A stretch of DNA of 64,000 nucleotides from Winogradskyella aurantia (lineage in GTDB: Bacteria > Bacteroidota > Bacteroidia > Flavobacteriales > Flavobacteriaceae), in NCBI RefSeq assembly GCF_002266855.1, contig NZ_NGJN01000006.1, positions 62,001-126,000 on the forward strand, given 5' to 3'. The translations under genes were made by a program, and so were the position numbers. The notes under the pieces are model-generated. The model was not told where the DNA came from. It made no database searches and saw only the letters and a list, made by a program, of their open reading frames with translations. Numbering within the stretch: position 1 is the first letter of the stretch; the number at the start of each line of letters is the position of its first letter. Of the stretch, positions 25,595 to 34,207 are shown piece after piece.

Positions 25595-27193
25595 ATGAAA
25601 ACAATTAGAATCTTGGTGTTGTGTTTTTTAACCACTATGGGTTATGCGCAACAAAAATTAAGTAAAACGTCACAGTCTATCAAGGTTAGTAAAGATGTAG
25701 TTATCGACCTAAATACGAGCTATGTCGAAATAGAAATTGATACCTGGAACAAAGATATTATTGAAGTTGAAGCTTATTTAGAAAGTGATAAGTTATCCGA
25801 AGAGGAACTGAAACGTGCCTTAGAGGAATGGAATCTTAACGTTGATGGTTCTTATGATAAGGTTATAATATCCTCAACCGGAGGAAGAAGCATAATAGGA
25901 TTAGTTGGTGAAGATGACTATGATGTCCTTTTAAAAGACCTGGAATTTGAATTAGCGGATTTGCCAGAAATACCAGAAATTATGGTGCTACCAAATATGC
26001 CAGATATACCAGAAATTCCAAATATGCCAGATATACCAGAAATTCCTGAGATGCCCGATTTCCCAGAATTACCAGAATTACCAGAAGGGATATCTTCCAT
26101 AAAATTTGATTATGATAGATACCAAAAGGAGGGTAAGAGTTATTTAGAGGAGTGGAGTAAACGTTATGAAAAGGAGGGCGGAAAAGAACTTCAAAAGCGC
26201 ATGGAAGATTGGGCAAAACAGTTTGCAGAGTCGGGTTATCAAGAAAAAATGGCAAAATGGGGTGAAGAATATGGCAAACGTTTTGAAGGTAAATGGGCTA
26301 AAGACATGGAAAAATGGGGTGAGCAGTTTGGTGAAAGGTATGCTAAAGACATGGAGAAATGGGGAGAAGAGTTTGGCGAAAAGTTTGGCAAGGAATGGGT
26401 CGAAAAAATGGAAGTTTGGGGAGAGCGGTTTGGCAAGGAAATGGAATTGCGCGCTAAACAAATAGAGAAAAGAGGTGAAATTATGGGGTTGCGATCTGAG
26501 GAATTAGCCAAGCGTAATGAAGAACGAGGTTTAAGAATTGAAGAACGTCAGAAGCAAAAGGCTAAACAGCGAGAATCTATATTAGTAAGACGATTAGAAT
26601 CTGGGAGCAATAGTAAAGTAAAAAAGGTTATAAAAATTAAGATTCCAAAAAAAGCTAAGCTTCAAATGAATGTAAGGCATGGTGAATTAAAGATAGTATC
26701 AGCTTTACACAACGCTAGAGGTGATGTTTCGCATGCATTTCTAGTTGCAGAATACATTGATGGAGGTGACACCTCCATCAATGTATCATATTCACCAGTC
26801 GTTATAAACACATGGAATTTGGGTGCCTTAAACCTTAATTTTGTAGATAAGGGACAAATTAAAAATGCTAAAAACTTAGTGCTTAATTCTAAATCGTCAA
26901 ATATTACTATTGAACAATTAACAGAAACTGCTATTATAGATGGTAGTTTTGGAGATTTGACAATTTCTAATCTTGCAGAATCTTTTAAGAATCTTAATTT
27001 GGTGTTGGAAAATAGTGATGCTTTAGTGAACTTGCCTAATAATATTGATTACAGTCTTTATTTTAAGGGTAACCGATCTAAATATAATAATAAACCAACC
27101 ACTCAAAAAACCATTCGAAATTACCCCGAAGGCCAATCGTCCGAAAGAAATATTATAGTAAATGCTAAATTTAGTAATGTGATTATAAACTAA
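25595..27193 (+). CDS. Exported DUF4097-like protein with Pro-rich and Trp/Glu/Lys repeat tracts
   Basis: This 532-residue protein has a signal peptide (MKTIRILVLCFLTTMGYAQ). Residues about 25-110 form a beta-rich domain. A Pro-rich tract of Pro-x-x units lies at about 118-165 (MPDIPEIPNMPDIPEIPEM), and a charged helical tract with recurring MEKWGEEFGEKF / MAKWGEEYGKRF units at about 185-330. The beta-helical C-terminal part (about 345-532) resembles DUF4097-type adhesin-like domains. The third gene of a sigma / anti-sigma operon, it is probably an envelope effector or sensor of that system. The coding DNA holds a 27-nt perfect tandem duplication and a 35-bp palindrome. Specific function unknown. 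Confidence 0.8.
   Translation: MKTIRILVLCFLTTMGYAQQKLSKTSQSIKVSKDVVIDLNTSYVEIEIDTWNKDIIEVEAYLESDKLSEEELKRALEEWNLNVDGSYDKVIISSTGGRSIIGLVGEDDYDVLLKDLEFELADLPEIPEIMVLPNMPDIPEIPNMPDIPEIPEMPDFPELPELPEGISSIKFDYDRYQKEGKSYLEEWSKRYEKEGGKELQKRMEDWAKQFAESGYQEKMAKWGEEYGKRFEGKWAKDMEKWGEQFGERYAKDMEKWGEEFGEKFGKEWVEKMEVWGERFGKEMELRAKQIEKRGEIMGLRSEELAKRNEERGLRIEERQKQKAKQRESILVRRLESGSNSKVKKVIKIKIPKKAKLQMNVRHGELKIVSALHNARGDVSHAFLVAEYIDGGDTSINVSYSPVVINTWNLGALNLNFVDKGQIKNAKNLVLNSKSSNITIEQLTETAIIDGSFGDLTISNLAESFKNLNLVLENSDALVNLPNNIDYSLYFKGNRSKYNNKPTTQKTIRNYPEGQSSERNIIVNAKFSNVIIN
25991..26044 (+). repeat. Perfect 27-nt tandem duplication in the Pro-rich tract
   Basis: Bases 25991-26017 and 26018-26044 are identical (unit begins CCAAATATGCC and ends CAGAAATT), encoding two copies of the nonapeptide PNMPDIPEI. 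A third, diverged copy follows to about 26070. Being a multiple of three, gain or loss of a unit keeps the frame. Confidence 0.95.
26150..26460 (+). repeat. Degenerate Trp/Gly/Glu/Lys repeat tract within the coding sequence
   Basis: Repeated DNA blocks around GACATGGAAAAATGGGG and TTTGGCGAAAAG encode units with the consensus (K/M)xxWGExFGxx(F/Y)xK at variable 15-19 residue spacing. At least six units are visible: KMAKWGEEYGKRF, DMEKWGEQFGERY, DMEKWGEEFGEKF and others. It is predicted to be an amphipathic, highly charged helix. Overlapping open frames on both strands here result from this skewed composition. Confidence 0.75.
26752..26786. repeat. 35-bp perfect palindrome inside the DUF4097-like gene
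   Basis: Bases 26752-26768 (ATACATTGATGGAGGTG) are the exact reverse complement of 26770-26786, with a single central A at 26769. It codes for EYIDGGDTSINVS in frame. The RNA can form a hairpin of about 16 base pairs with a 3-base loop. Confidence 0.97.
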
Positions 27194-27318
27194 TACAATT
27201 TACCTCTCGTTTGATTAGTTGTAAATCTTATTTAAAATAAGAATCTTAAGTTTTATTTCCACCTGTTTTCCATAAAATAGAATTGTATTTTTATGGAAAT
27301 TTTTGTTTTAAAAATCTT

Positions 27319-27993
27319 ATGTCCTTCAAAAACGCGTTAAAATTCTTAAGCGCGCATCCGCTTATTGATGCAGCTATTCAGAAAGAGGCTTATGTCCCTT
27401 TAGATTTATCCCTTCATAATAACGATTTGAAAGGAGTTGATGTCTCATCGTCCAAAGATTTAGAAGCTTATATCTGGAAATATCTAGAACAGAATAATGC
27501 CAGAGTGGCTTATGGTGGTTATTTAGAACGTCGTGGCATTTATCGGCGGAGTAGTTATTTTAATGAAGAAAACAAAAAATCAGAGCGCAATATTCATTTA
27601 GGGTTAGATGTGTGGATTGAGGAAGACACGCCAATATACGCACCCTTGGACGGTACAATACATAGTTTTAAAAACAACACCAATTTTGGTGACTATGGTC
27701 CAACAATTATACTTTATCACGAATTTGACAACATTCAATTTTATACGCTCTATGGACATTTAAGCGTAGAGTCAATTGAAGGTATAAGCATCGGATCCTT
27801 CATTAAACGGGGTCAACAGATAGCTACTTTGGGAGTTTCTGATATAAATGGTGATTATCCACCACATTTACATTTTCAAATCATTAAGGATATTGGAGAC
27901 TACCATGGCGATTACCCAGGGGTATGCAGTAACTCAGAATTGCAGGCTTACAAAGAAAATTGTCCCGACCCTAATTGGCTTCTTAAGTTATAG
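27319..27993 (+). CDS. Stand-alone M23-type metallopeptidase domain protein, no signal peptide
   Basis: A 224-residue protein. The M23 (lysostaphin-type) zinc signature is present: HLGLDVW (HxxxD), TLYGHLS and HLHFQ, with the lead-in YAPLDGTIHSF. I use the ATG at 27319 (MSFKNALKFLSAHPL), since the upstream start at 27283 adds only poorly conserved residues. No signal peptide or membrane helix is visible, unlike cell-wall M23 enzymes. The segments YGGYLERRGIYRRS, YGPTIIL, PPHLHFQI, GDYPGV and CPDPNWLL match the M23 module that occurs inside large aminotransferase/phosphotransferase fusion proteins. It may therefore not act on peptidoglycan at all. Confidence 0.8.
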   Translation: MSFKNALKFLSAHPLIDAAIQKEAYVPLDLSLHNNDLKGVDVSSSKDLEAYIWKYLEQNNARVAYGGYLERRGIYRRSSYFNEENKKSERNIHLGLDVWIEEDTPIYAPLDGTIHSFKNNTNFGDYGPTIILYHEFDNIQFYTLYGHLSVESIEGISIGSFIKRGQQIATLGVSDINGDYPPHLHFQIIKDIGDYHGDYPGVCSNSELQAYKENCPDPNWLLKL

Positions 27994-28009
27994 TGGAAAA
28001 TGTCTACAA

Positions 28010-28037
28010 AAAACCCTGAAAGTAGTTTCAGGGTTTT
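28010..28037. terminator. Bidirectional terminator between the M23 gene and secA
   Basis: AAAACCCTGAAA (28010-28021) pairs with TTTCAGGGTTTT (28026-28037) across a GTAG loop, with A/T runs on both sides. It serves the M23 gene on the plus strand and secA on the minus strand. Confidence 0.88.
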
Positions 28038-28077
28038 ATAATATTACATGAATGTGTAATGTGTCACTTCGCTCTAT

Positions 28078-31000
28078 CTATTCCTCTACTAAAACCCACT
28101 CGCCCTTTTCAATCAAAGGAATCGCCTGTTTGTATTTCACAACCTTACTATCTCCACTCATTACGTGTTTAATCGTAACCTTGTCATTTCGGCCAATTTT
28201 TGGCTTATCCCTGACGATAGTTTCAACGACTTGCTGCTGACGTTGGGTGTTTCCACCCGCAGCTCTATTTTGGGCAGAGCGTTCGTCTAAATTAGGAATC
28301 TCTTCTTTTTGGGTTTCTAGTTTTTCTTGTTTACGCTTTTTAGCCTCTTGAATAGTATCGGCTGTTTCTTGTGGAATCTCGCCTTTAAATAAGAATGAAA
28401 TCACATCTTTATTTACTTGGTCAATCATGGCCTTGAAAAGCTCAAACGCTTCGAACTTATAAATTAAAAGAGGGTCCTTCTGTTCGTGTACAGCTAATTG
28501 AACAGATTGTTTCAATTCGTCCATTTTACGCAAATGCGTTTTCCAAGCATCATCTACAATAGCAAGAGTAATGTTCTTTTCAAAATCATTGATTAGTTGC
28601 TTACCTTTTGTGTCATATGCTTTCTCTAAATCTGTAACTACCTGAAGGTTCTTTACACCATCAGTAAAAGGAACAACAATACGTTTAAACTTATCACGCT
28701 GAGTATTGTACACATTTTCAATGACCGGGTAGGCTAAATCTGCAGCGCGTTGCATTTTATCCCTATAATGCTGGAAAGCGGCTTTGTAGATTTTCCCAGC
28801 AATCTCTTGGGCACTCATTTTACCAAATTCCTCCTCTGTGATTGGCGAAGGCATGGAGAAATATCGGATAAGCTCAAATTCAAAATTCTTAAAGTCATTG
28901 GCATCTTTGTTGGTTTCTGAAATTCCCTCTGATGTATCAAAAATCATATTTGCCAAATCTACTCTGAGACGTTCTCCGTGCAAGGCATGACGACGTCGCT
29001 TATAAACGACTTCGCGTTGGGCGTTCATAACGTCGTCATATTCCAATAATCGTTTACGGACACCAAAATTATTTTCCTCTACTTTTTTCTGGGCGCGTTC
29101 AATTGACTTAGAAATCATGGAATGCTGAATTACTTCACCTTCCTTTAATCCCATTCTGTCCATCATTTTAGCAATTCGCTCACTACCAAACAAGCGCATA
29201 AGGTTATCCTCTAAGGATACATAGAATTGCGAGCTTCCGGGGTCTCCTTGACGACCAGATCGTCCCCGCAACTGACGGTCCACTCGACGGGAATCGTGTC
29301 GCTCTGTACCTACAATAGCTAGACCACCAGCTGCTTTAACTTCCTCGCTGAGCTTGATATCCGTTCCACGACCAGCCATGTTAGTCGCAATAGTCACTTG
29401 TCCTGGCTTACCGGCTTCGGCAACAATATCTGCTTCTTTTTTATGAAGCTTGGCATTAAGTACGTTATGCGGTACCTTTCTTATGCTAAGCATTTTCGCC
29501 AGAAGCTCGGATATCTCAACATTGGTTGTACCTATCAATACAGGTCTACCCGCTTCGGATAAGCTGGTTACTTCATCAATAACAGCATTATATTTCTCGC
29601 GCTTTGTCTTGTAGACCAAGTCATCTTTGTCGTCCCTCGCTATAGGTCTGTTGGTTGGAATCTCAACAACGTCTAACTTGTAGATTTCCCAAAATTCACC
29701 TGCCTCGGTAACAGCAGTACCTGTCATACCAGCCAGCTTACGGTACATTCTGAAGTAATTTTGAAGTGTTACCGTAGCAAAAGTTTGTGTTGCTGCTTCA
29801 ATCTTAACGTTCTCCTTGGCTTCGATAGCCTGATGCAATCCATCGGAATAACGGCGACCGTCCATAATACGTCCAGTTTGCTCATCTACGATCATCACCT
29901 TGTTGTCCATTACTACATATTGCACATCTTTTTCAAATAGTGCATAGGCTTTAAGTAGTTGGTTTAAGGTGTGAATACGTTCAGATTTTATTCCGAAATC
30001 TCTAAACAGCTCTTCTTTAAGGTTGGCTTCTTCTTCTGATGGAAGTCCTTGACTTTCAATCTTTGCAATTTCAGTTCCCATTTCAGGCATTACAAAGAAA
30101 TTTGGGTCGTCCTCACCTGAAAGAAACTCTACACCTTTATCTGTGAGTTCAACTTGATTGTTCTTTTCATCAATAACGTAATAGAGCTCAGCATCAACCT
30201 TTGGCATTTCCCTATTATTGTCTTGCATGTAAAAGTTTTCGGTTTTTTGAAGCAATTGTTTAACACCTTCCTCACTTAAAAACTTAATTAGCGCTTTATT
30301 TTTTGGGATACCTCTATACACACGAAGTAATTGAAATCCACCTTCCTTGGTGTCTCCTGCTGCAATTAATTTTTTAGCCTCAGCAAGAACACCAACAAGA
30401 TATTTCCGTTGTACTTCTGCTATGCTGTTAACCTTTGGTTTGAGTTGGTCAAACTCGTGTTCATCTCCTTTAGGGACAGGACCAGAAATAATCAATGGTG
30501 TTCTGGCATCATCAATTAATACAGAATCAACCTCATCCACAATCGCATAGTGATGTGGACGCTGAACTAAATCTTCCGGAGAATGGGCCATATTGTCCCG
30601 TAGATAGTCAAAACCGAATTCATTATTAGTACCATAGGTAATATCAGCATTATAGGCTTTACGACGTGCATCTGAGTTGGGCGTGTGATGGTCAATACAG
30701 TCTACACTAAGTCCATGAAATTCAAATATAGGCGCCATCCATGCGCTATCACGTTTAGCGAGATAATCGTTTACAGTTACTAGATGAACACCTTTACCAG
30801 CTAAAGCATTGAGGTAAACAGGAAGTGTGGCGACTAAGGTTTTTCCTTCACCCGTTTGCATTTCAGCAATTTTACCTTGATGCATTGCTATACCACCAAT
30901 AAGCTGCACATCGTAATGAATCATATCCCATACAATGGGCTTACCGGCCGCATCCCAGGAATTTGACCATATCGCTTGGTCACCTTCAAGGGTAACATAA

Positions 31001-31434
31001 TCGTGCTCTCCCGAAACTTCACGGTCAAAAGCATTAGCTGTAACTGCTATTTCTTTGTTATGAACGAAGCGTTTAGCCGTTTCTTTTACAACAGCAAAAG
31101 CTTCTGGAAGAATGTCATTGAGTACTTGTTCAGTAACATCATAAATCTCATCTTCAATTTTATCCGCCTCTACATACAAATCTTCTCGCTCATCAATATC
31201 TTCTGTAGCCTCCGCTTTTTCTAAAAGTTCAGCTTTTCTGGCATTGAACGGCTGTCTTGCTTCTGCTATTTTATCTTTAAACTCTTGGGTTTTAGCTCTG
31301 AGTTCATCATGTGATAAACGCTCTAAATCTTTCTCAAAAGATTTAATATTTTCAACTATAGGCTTAAGGGCGCTAACGTCTTGCTTGGATTTATCTCCAA
31401 CAAATACCTTAAGTACTTTATCTAATATGCTCAT
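28078..31434 (-). CDS. secA: Preprotein translocase subunit SecA
   Basis: ATPase motor of the Sec pathway; 1118 aa, within the long Bacteroidota class. Walker A lies in [11 protein letters not shown] (about residues 191-201), and the DEAD-box-like segment is [23 protein letters not shown] with NBD2 motifs [12 protein letters not shown] and [14 protein letters not shown]. The preprotein-binding and helical scaffold domains are intact. The extreme C-terminus reads [22 protein letters not shown] and has no CxCxSGx8CH zinc motif, so the usual SecB/phospholipid-binding tail is replaced by a lineage-specific tail. Monocistronic, with a terminator downstream and another upstream (31543-31582). Confidence 0.97.
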   Translation of the reverse strand: MSILDKVLKVFVGDKSKQDVSALKPIVENIKSFEKDLERLSHDELRAKTQEFKDKIAEARQPFNARKAELLEKAEATEDIDEREDLYVEADKIEDEIYDVTEQVLNDILPEAFAVVKETAKRFVHNKEIAVTANAFDREVSGEHDYVTLEGDQAIWSNSWDAAGKPIVWDMIHYDVQLIGGIAMHQGKIAEMQTGEGKTLVATLPVYLNALAGKGVHLVTVNDYLAKRDSAWMAPIFEFHGLSVDCIDHHTPNSDARRKAYNADITYGTNNEFGFDYLRDNMAHSPEDLVQRPHHYAIVDEVDSVLIDDARTPLIISGPVPKGDEHEFDQLKPKVNSIAEVQRKYLVGVLAEAKKLIAAGDTKEGGFQLLRVYRGIPKNKALIKFLSEEGVKQLLQKTENFYMQDNNREMPKVDAELYYVIDEKNNQVELTDKGVEFLSGEDDPNFFVMPEMGTEIAKIESQGLPSEEEANLKEELFRDFGIKSERIHTLNQLLKAYALFEKDVQYVVMDNKVMIVDEQTGRIMDGRRYSDGLHQAIEAKENVKIEAATQTFATVTLQNYFRMYRKLAGMTGTAVTEAGEFWEIYKLDVVEIPTNRPIARDDKDDLVYKTKREKYNAVIDEVTSLSEAGRPVLIGTTNVEISELLAKMLSIRKVPHNVLNAKLHKKEADIVAEAGKPGQVTIATNMAGRGTDIKLSEEVKAAGGLAIVGTERHDSRRVDRQLRGRSGRQGDPGSSQFYVSLEDNLMRLFGSERIAKMMDRMGLKEGEVIQHSMISKSIERAQKKVEENNFGVRKRLLEYDDVMNAQREVVYKRRRHALHGERLRVDLANMIFDTSEGISETNKDANDFKNFEFELIRYFSMPSPITEEEFGKMSAQEIAGKIYKAAFQHYRDKMQRAADLAYPVIENVYNTQRDKFKRIVVPFTDGVKNLQVVTDLEKAYDTKGKQLINDFEKNITLAIVDDAWKTHLRKMDELKQSVQLAVHEQKDPLLIYKFEAFELFKAMIDQVNKDVISFLFKGEIPQETADTIQEAKKRKQEKLETQKEEIPNLDERSAQNRAAGGNTQRQQQVVETIVRDKPKIGRNDKVTIKHVMSGDSKVVKYKQAIPLIEKGEWVLVEE

Positions 31435-31451
31435 GTTATATATGTTATCTT

Positions 31452-31474
31452 AAGATTGACTACATTCCAATCTT
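31452..31474. repeat. Small inverted repeat in the secA 5' region
   Basis: AAGATTG (31452-31458) and CAATCTT (31468-31474) are inverted copies with a nine-base loop, located 18-40 bases upstream of the secA ATG. It could fold in the mRNA leader; no known regulator site is recognised. Confidence 0.4.
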
Positions 31475-31542
31475 AATCTTATGTTCAATAATAATGGTGC
31501 TCGTAAATGACTTGTTTTAGCGTTTAAAAGCAACCGAAAATA

Positions 31543-31582
31543 AAAAAAGTCTCTTAGTTAAGGTAACGCAAGAGACTTTTTT
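31543..31582 (-). terminator. Terminator after the DUF2795 gene
   Basis: AAAAAAGTCTCTT (31543-31555) pairs with AAGAGACTTTTTT (31570-31582) across a 14-base loop; it lies 17 bases beyond the DUF2795 stop and ahead of secA. Confidence 0.85.
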
Positions 31583-31598
31583 ATGAAATTATTTGGTG

Positions 31599-31820
31599 TT
31601 AATATTCGTCCTCATTCCAGAGGTAATCTTCATCCGTTGGATAGTCTGGCCAAATTTCCTCTATAGAATCGTAAGAATCCCCTTCATCTTCAATGGCTTG
31701 TAGATTCTCTACGACCTCTAAAGGCGCTCCTGTCCTGATTGCATAATCAATAAGTTCGTCCTTGGTAGCTGGCCAAGGTGCATCACTTAAATAAGAGGCT
31801 AATTCTAATGTCCAATACAT
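31599..31820 (-). CDS. DUF2795 family small acidic protein
   Basis: A 73-residue cytosolic protein with the DUF2795 pattern in its first 45 residues (YLSDAPWPATKDELIDYAIRTGAPLEVVENLQAI) and an acidic, Asp/Glu/Tyr-rich tail. Function unproven. It has a good promoter (31843-31872) and its own terminator, so it is transcribed alone. Confidence 0.8.
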   Translation of the reverse strand: MYWTLELASYLSDAPWPATKDELIDYAIRTGAPLEVVENLQAIEDEGDSYDSIEEIWPDYPTDEDYLWNEDEY

Positions 31821-31842
31821 TTGTGTTAAGTTTAATTTTTTG

Positions 31843-31872
31843 CAAAAATAATTTTTTAGTTGAATAATTCAA
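31843..31872 (-). promoter_or_regulatory. Promoter for the DUF2795 gene
   Basis: On the minus strand TTG (31870-31872), a 19-base spacer and TATTTTTG (31843-31850) match the flavobacterial -33/-7 pattern, 22 bases upstream of the ATG. Confidence 0.55.
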
Positions 31873-31975
31873 GAAAAAATCAAATTAATTATCTATTAAT
31901 AAAAAGAACGTACAATTATCAACTATTTCAGTTAAATTTTAATGGCACCCAAAAGGAAAAACCTTTCAAATTAAA

Positions 31976-32551
31976 TTAGGAATCTTTTTGGGGAATCCAC
32001 TTAATCTCTTCAGCCTGCAAATCTTTTGACAATTTCCGTGCCAATACAAATAAGTAGTCAGAAAGACGATTAATATACATCAATGTTTCGGGTTGAAAAG
32101 GCTCAAGATCATTAAGATGAGCCGCTAAGCGTTCAGCCCTGCGGCAAACGGTTCGGGCTATGTGACAGAATGACACAGTTTGATGGCCGCCAGGAAGAAC
32201 AAAATGTGTCATTGGTGGCAAGCTGTCTTCCATTTGGTCCATTTCTTTTTCTAGAAGTTCAATATCCTTATTGGAAATTTTGGGAATGTTTAGCCGTGCT
32301 TGACCACTTTTTAATGTCGCCTTGTCTGGGTCTGTAGCTAATATAGCACCTATGGTGAACAAACGGTCCTGAATATGCATCAAGATGTCTTTGTAATTTT
32401 GATGAATATCTTGATCTCTAATAAGTCCTATATGTGAGTTGAGCTCGTCAATGGTACCATAACTTTCAATCCGTATATGATGTTTTGGAACCCGCGTACC
32501 ACCAAACAAAGCTGTGGTTCCTTGGTCACCTGTTTTTGTATACACTTTCAT
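31976..32551 (-). CDS. PduO-type cob(I)alamin adenosyltransferase
   Basis: Transfers adenosyl from ATP to cob(I)alamin to form coenzyme B12. The 191-residue protein has the family signatures KVYTKTGDQGTTALFGG at the N-terminus (ATP binding), RIESYGTIDELNSHIG, and VCRRAERLAAHL near the C-terminus. In this genome the product probably serves methylmalonyl-CoA mutase, whose chaperone MeaB is at 22.6 kb. A -7 box lies 4 bases before the ATG. Confidence is high. Confidence 0.94.
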   Translation of the reverse strand: MKVYTKTGDQGTTALFGGTRVPKHHIRIESYGTIDELNSHIGLIRDQDIHQNYKDILMHIQDRLFTIGAILATDPDKATLKSGQARLNIPKISNKDIELLEKEMDQMEDSLPPMTHFVLPGGHQTVSFCHIARTVCRRAERLAAHLNDLEPFQPETLMYINRLSDYLFVLARKLSKDLQAEEIKWIPQKDS

Positions 32552-32555
32552 AGTT

Positions 32556-32563
32556 CAAAGTTA
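32556..32563 (-). promoter_or_regulatory. -7 box (TAACTTTG, minus) at the adenosyltransferase start
   Basis: On the minus strand TAACTTTG matches TAnnTTTG and ends four bases before the start codon; a TTTA at 32583-32586 lies 19 bases upstream. The arrangement predicts a leaderless transcript. Confidence 0.4.
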
Positions 32564-32662
32564 AGGGTTATATGTTGAAAGTTAAAGTCTCAATAGATTT
32601 AAACATGAAGGTTCACTAATGTTAAGTTTGAATAGCGATACATTAAGAATCCATTAAGGCCA

Positions 32663-33352
32663 CTAATTTGAAGCTGTATCACTAGATACCATGCCGTCAT
32701 GAAGCCGAATAATACGTTTCGCATGTGCTGCTATATCTTCTTCGTGGGTCACCATGATAACTGTATTTCCATTGGCATGAATTTCGTCAAATAATTGCAT
32801 AATTTCGGTTGAAGTCTTCGAGTCCAAATTTCCCGTTGGTTCATCTGCAAGAATTATAGAAGGTTTATTCACCAAGGCACGGCCCACAGCCACCCGTTGT
32901 CTCTGACCACCTGATAGTTGATTAGGTTTGTGGTCCATACGGTCTGCCAGCCCAACATCAGTAAGAACTTTTGAAGCTCTTTCCTCGCGTTCGCTTTTTG
33001 AAGCACCTGCATAAATCATGGGTAATGCCACATTATCGAGAGCCGTCGTTCTGGGGAGAAGATTGAAGGTTTGAAACACAAAACCAATTTCTGTGTTTCT
33101 TATATCCGCAAGTTCATCATCAGTCATTTGACTAACATCCTTACCGTTTAAAACATAGCTTCCAGAGGTAGGTGTATCTAGACAGCCTAGAATATTCATT
33201 AAAGTTGATTTTCCAGAACCAGAGGATCCCATTATGGCAACATACTCACCTTTCTTGATATCAAGATCAATACCTTTAAGTACGTGCACAGTTTCTTGGC
33301 CTAATTTGAAATCCCTTACGATGTTTCTAATTTCAATGACGTTGTCACTCAT
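32663..33352 (-). CDS. ABC transporter ATP-binding protein, LolD/MacB type
   Basis: A 229-residue ATPase with Walker [10 protein letters not shown] (42-50), Q-loop [25 protein letters not shown], signature [15 protein letters not shown] and Walker [16 protein letters not shown]. These features, including the NLDSKTS sequence after Walker B, place it in the LolD/MacB/FtsE group that drives lipoprotein release, efflux or envelope remodelling through FtsX-type permeases. No permease gene is adjacent, so it works with a partner encoded elsewhere. Substrate unknown. Confidence 0.9.
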   Translation of the reverse strand: MSDNVIEIRNIVRDFKLGQETVHVLKGIDLDIKKGEYVAIMGSSGSGKSTLMNILGCLDTPTSGSYVLNGKDVSQMTDDELADIRNTEIGFVFQTFNLLPRTTALDNVALPMIYAGASKSEREERASKVLTDVGLADRMDHKPNQLSGGQRQRVAVGRALVNKPSIILADEPTGNLDSKTSTEIMQLFDEIHANGNTVIMVTHEEDIAAHAKRIIRLHDGMVSSDTASN

Positions 33353-33433
33353 AATTTATAGGTCTGATTGCAATTTTATGCCTTGCAATATACTGGTTTT
33401 TATAGTTAATAGGTCGTTAAAGTTATGAGCTTG

Positions 33434-34207
33434 TTACAGTCTTATTTTAAAATGTTCTTTGGTCTGTTCCTTTCTAAAAAACACAAACCCCAAGTGAAAA
33501 CAATCTATGCTAACGGTAACATTCTCGTGGATTTTAATGTGCTCCCAGGCGTCTGTCATACCTTTAGACCAATAAATGTCGTCAAAGACAAAGACCGACT
33601 CATTATTCGCCTTAGGCAGGAGTAAATTAAAATAGTCTATGGTTGCTTGTTTGTCGTGATGACCATCAAAAAAAACAAGGTCAAAGGTGTTTTGATTTAG
33701 TTTTGGAATACGGTCTTTGAAAGTGCCTACTTGAACATCTGCATTTTCAATATTGAATTTTTTTAATTGCTTCTTGGCTATAGAAGCTACATTTGGGCAG
33801 CCTTCTATACTAATGATTTTGGTTTGTGTATTTGCACAGGCCATAGCATGCGCAACAATCCCTAGAGATGTGCCCAATTCTAAAACTGTTTCAGGGTGAA
33901 AATAGGAAATTAACCTGTAGAACAATTTACTGCGTTTTAAGGATGTGCCTGAGTGTTTGACTATCTTTTTTACTAATCGTTTTTGAGATTTAAAAACCCG
34001 CGAGCCTGAACCAAAATCTGTAACCTCAAACTCTTCGTTACTGGCTAGTAAGGCTTTTCTATAAGCATAAATAGAGCCATATGCATCGTAATTTTTGGCA
34101 TCATACAAACAGCGTGTTACAAAATTAAATACAAATGGTGAGTGAACACCGTGTTGGTTGGTAGAGCGAACTAAAAATTTTATATAGGCAATAATCTGGT
34201 ATATCAA
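33434..34207 (-). CDS. Class I SAM-dependent methyltransferase
   Basis: A 257-residue protein with the Rossmann-type SAM-binding motif VLELGTSLGIVAHAMA, then ISIEGCPNVASIAKKQL and DLVFFDGHHDKQATIDYF, as in O-methyltransferase-like (methyltransferase family 24) proteins. Its start is a TTG that overlaps the stop of the ABC-F gene (TTGA), so the two are co-translated. Substrate unknown; a membrane-proximal N-terminus is suggested by its hydrophobic start. Confidence 0.8.
   Translation of the reverse strand: MIYQIIAYIKFLVRSTNQHGVHSPFVFNFVTRCLYDAKNYDAYGSIYAYRKALLASNEEFEVTDFGSGSRVFKSQKRLVKKIVKHSGTSLKRSKLFYRLISYFHPETVLELGTSLGIVAHAMACANTQTKIISIEGCPNVASIAKKQLKKFNIENADVQVGTFKDRIPKLNQNTFDLVFFDGHHDKQATIDYFNLLLPKANNESVFVFDDIYWSKGMTDAWEHIKIHENVTVSIDCFHLGFVFFRKEQTKEHFKIRL

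Noticed and set aside
25991..26044. Tandem repeat as a possible CRISPR array
   Set aside because: Units are adjacent with no spacers, lie in frame inside a gene, and there are no cas genes in the window.
26144..26511. Several open frames on both strands within the Trp/Glu/Lys repeat tract
   Set aside because: They arise from the skewed repeat composition; only the frame of the 25595-27193 gene continues with signal peptide, beta domains and homology pattern.
26752..26786. Palindrome as an ordinary terminator
   Set aside because: It sits mid-gene, is not followed by a T run, and the reading frame continues 135 codons beyond it.
33425..33625. 66-codon plus-strand open frame at the 3' end of the methyltransferase gene
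   Set aside because: It lies entirely antisense to the conserved methyltransferase coding sequence, has no ribosome site and resembles no protein.
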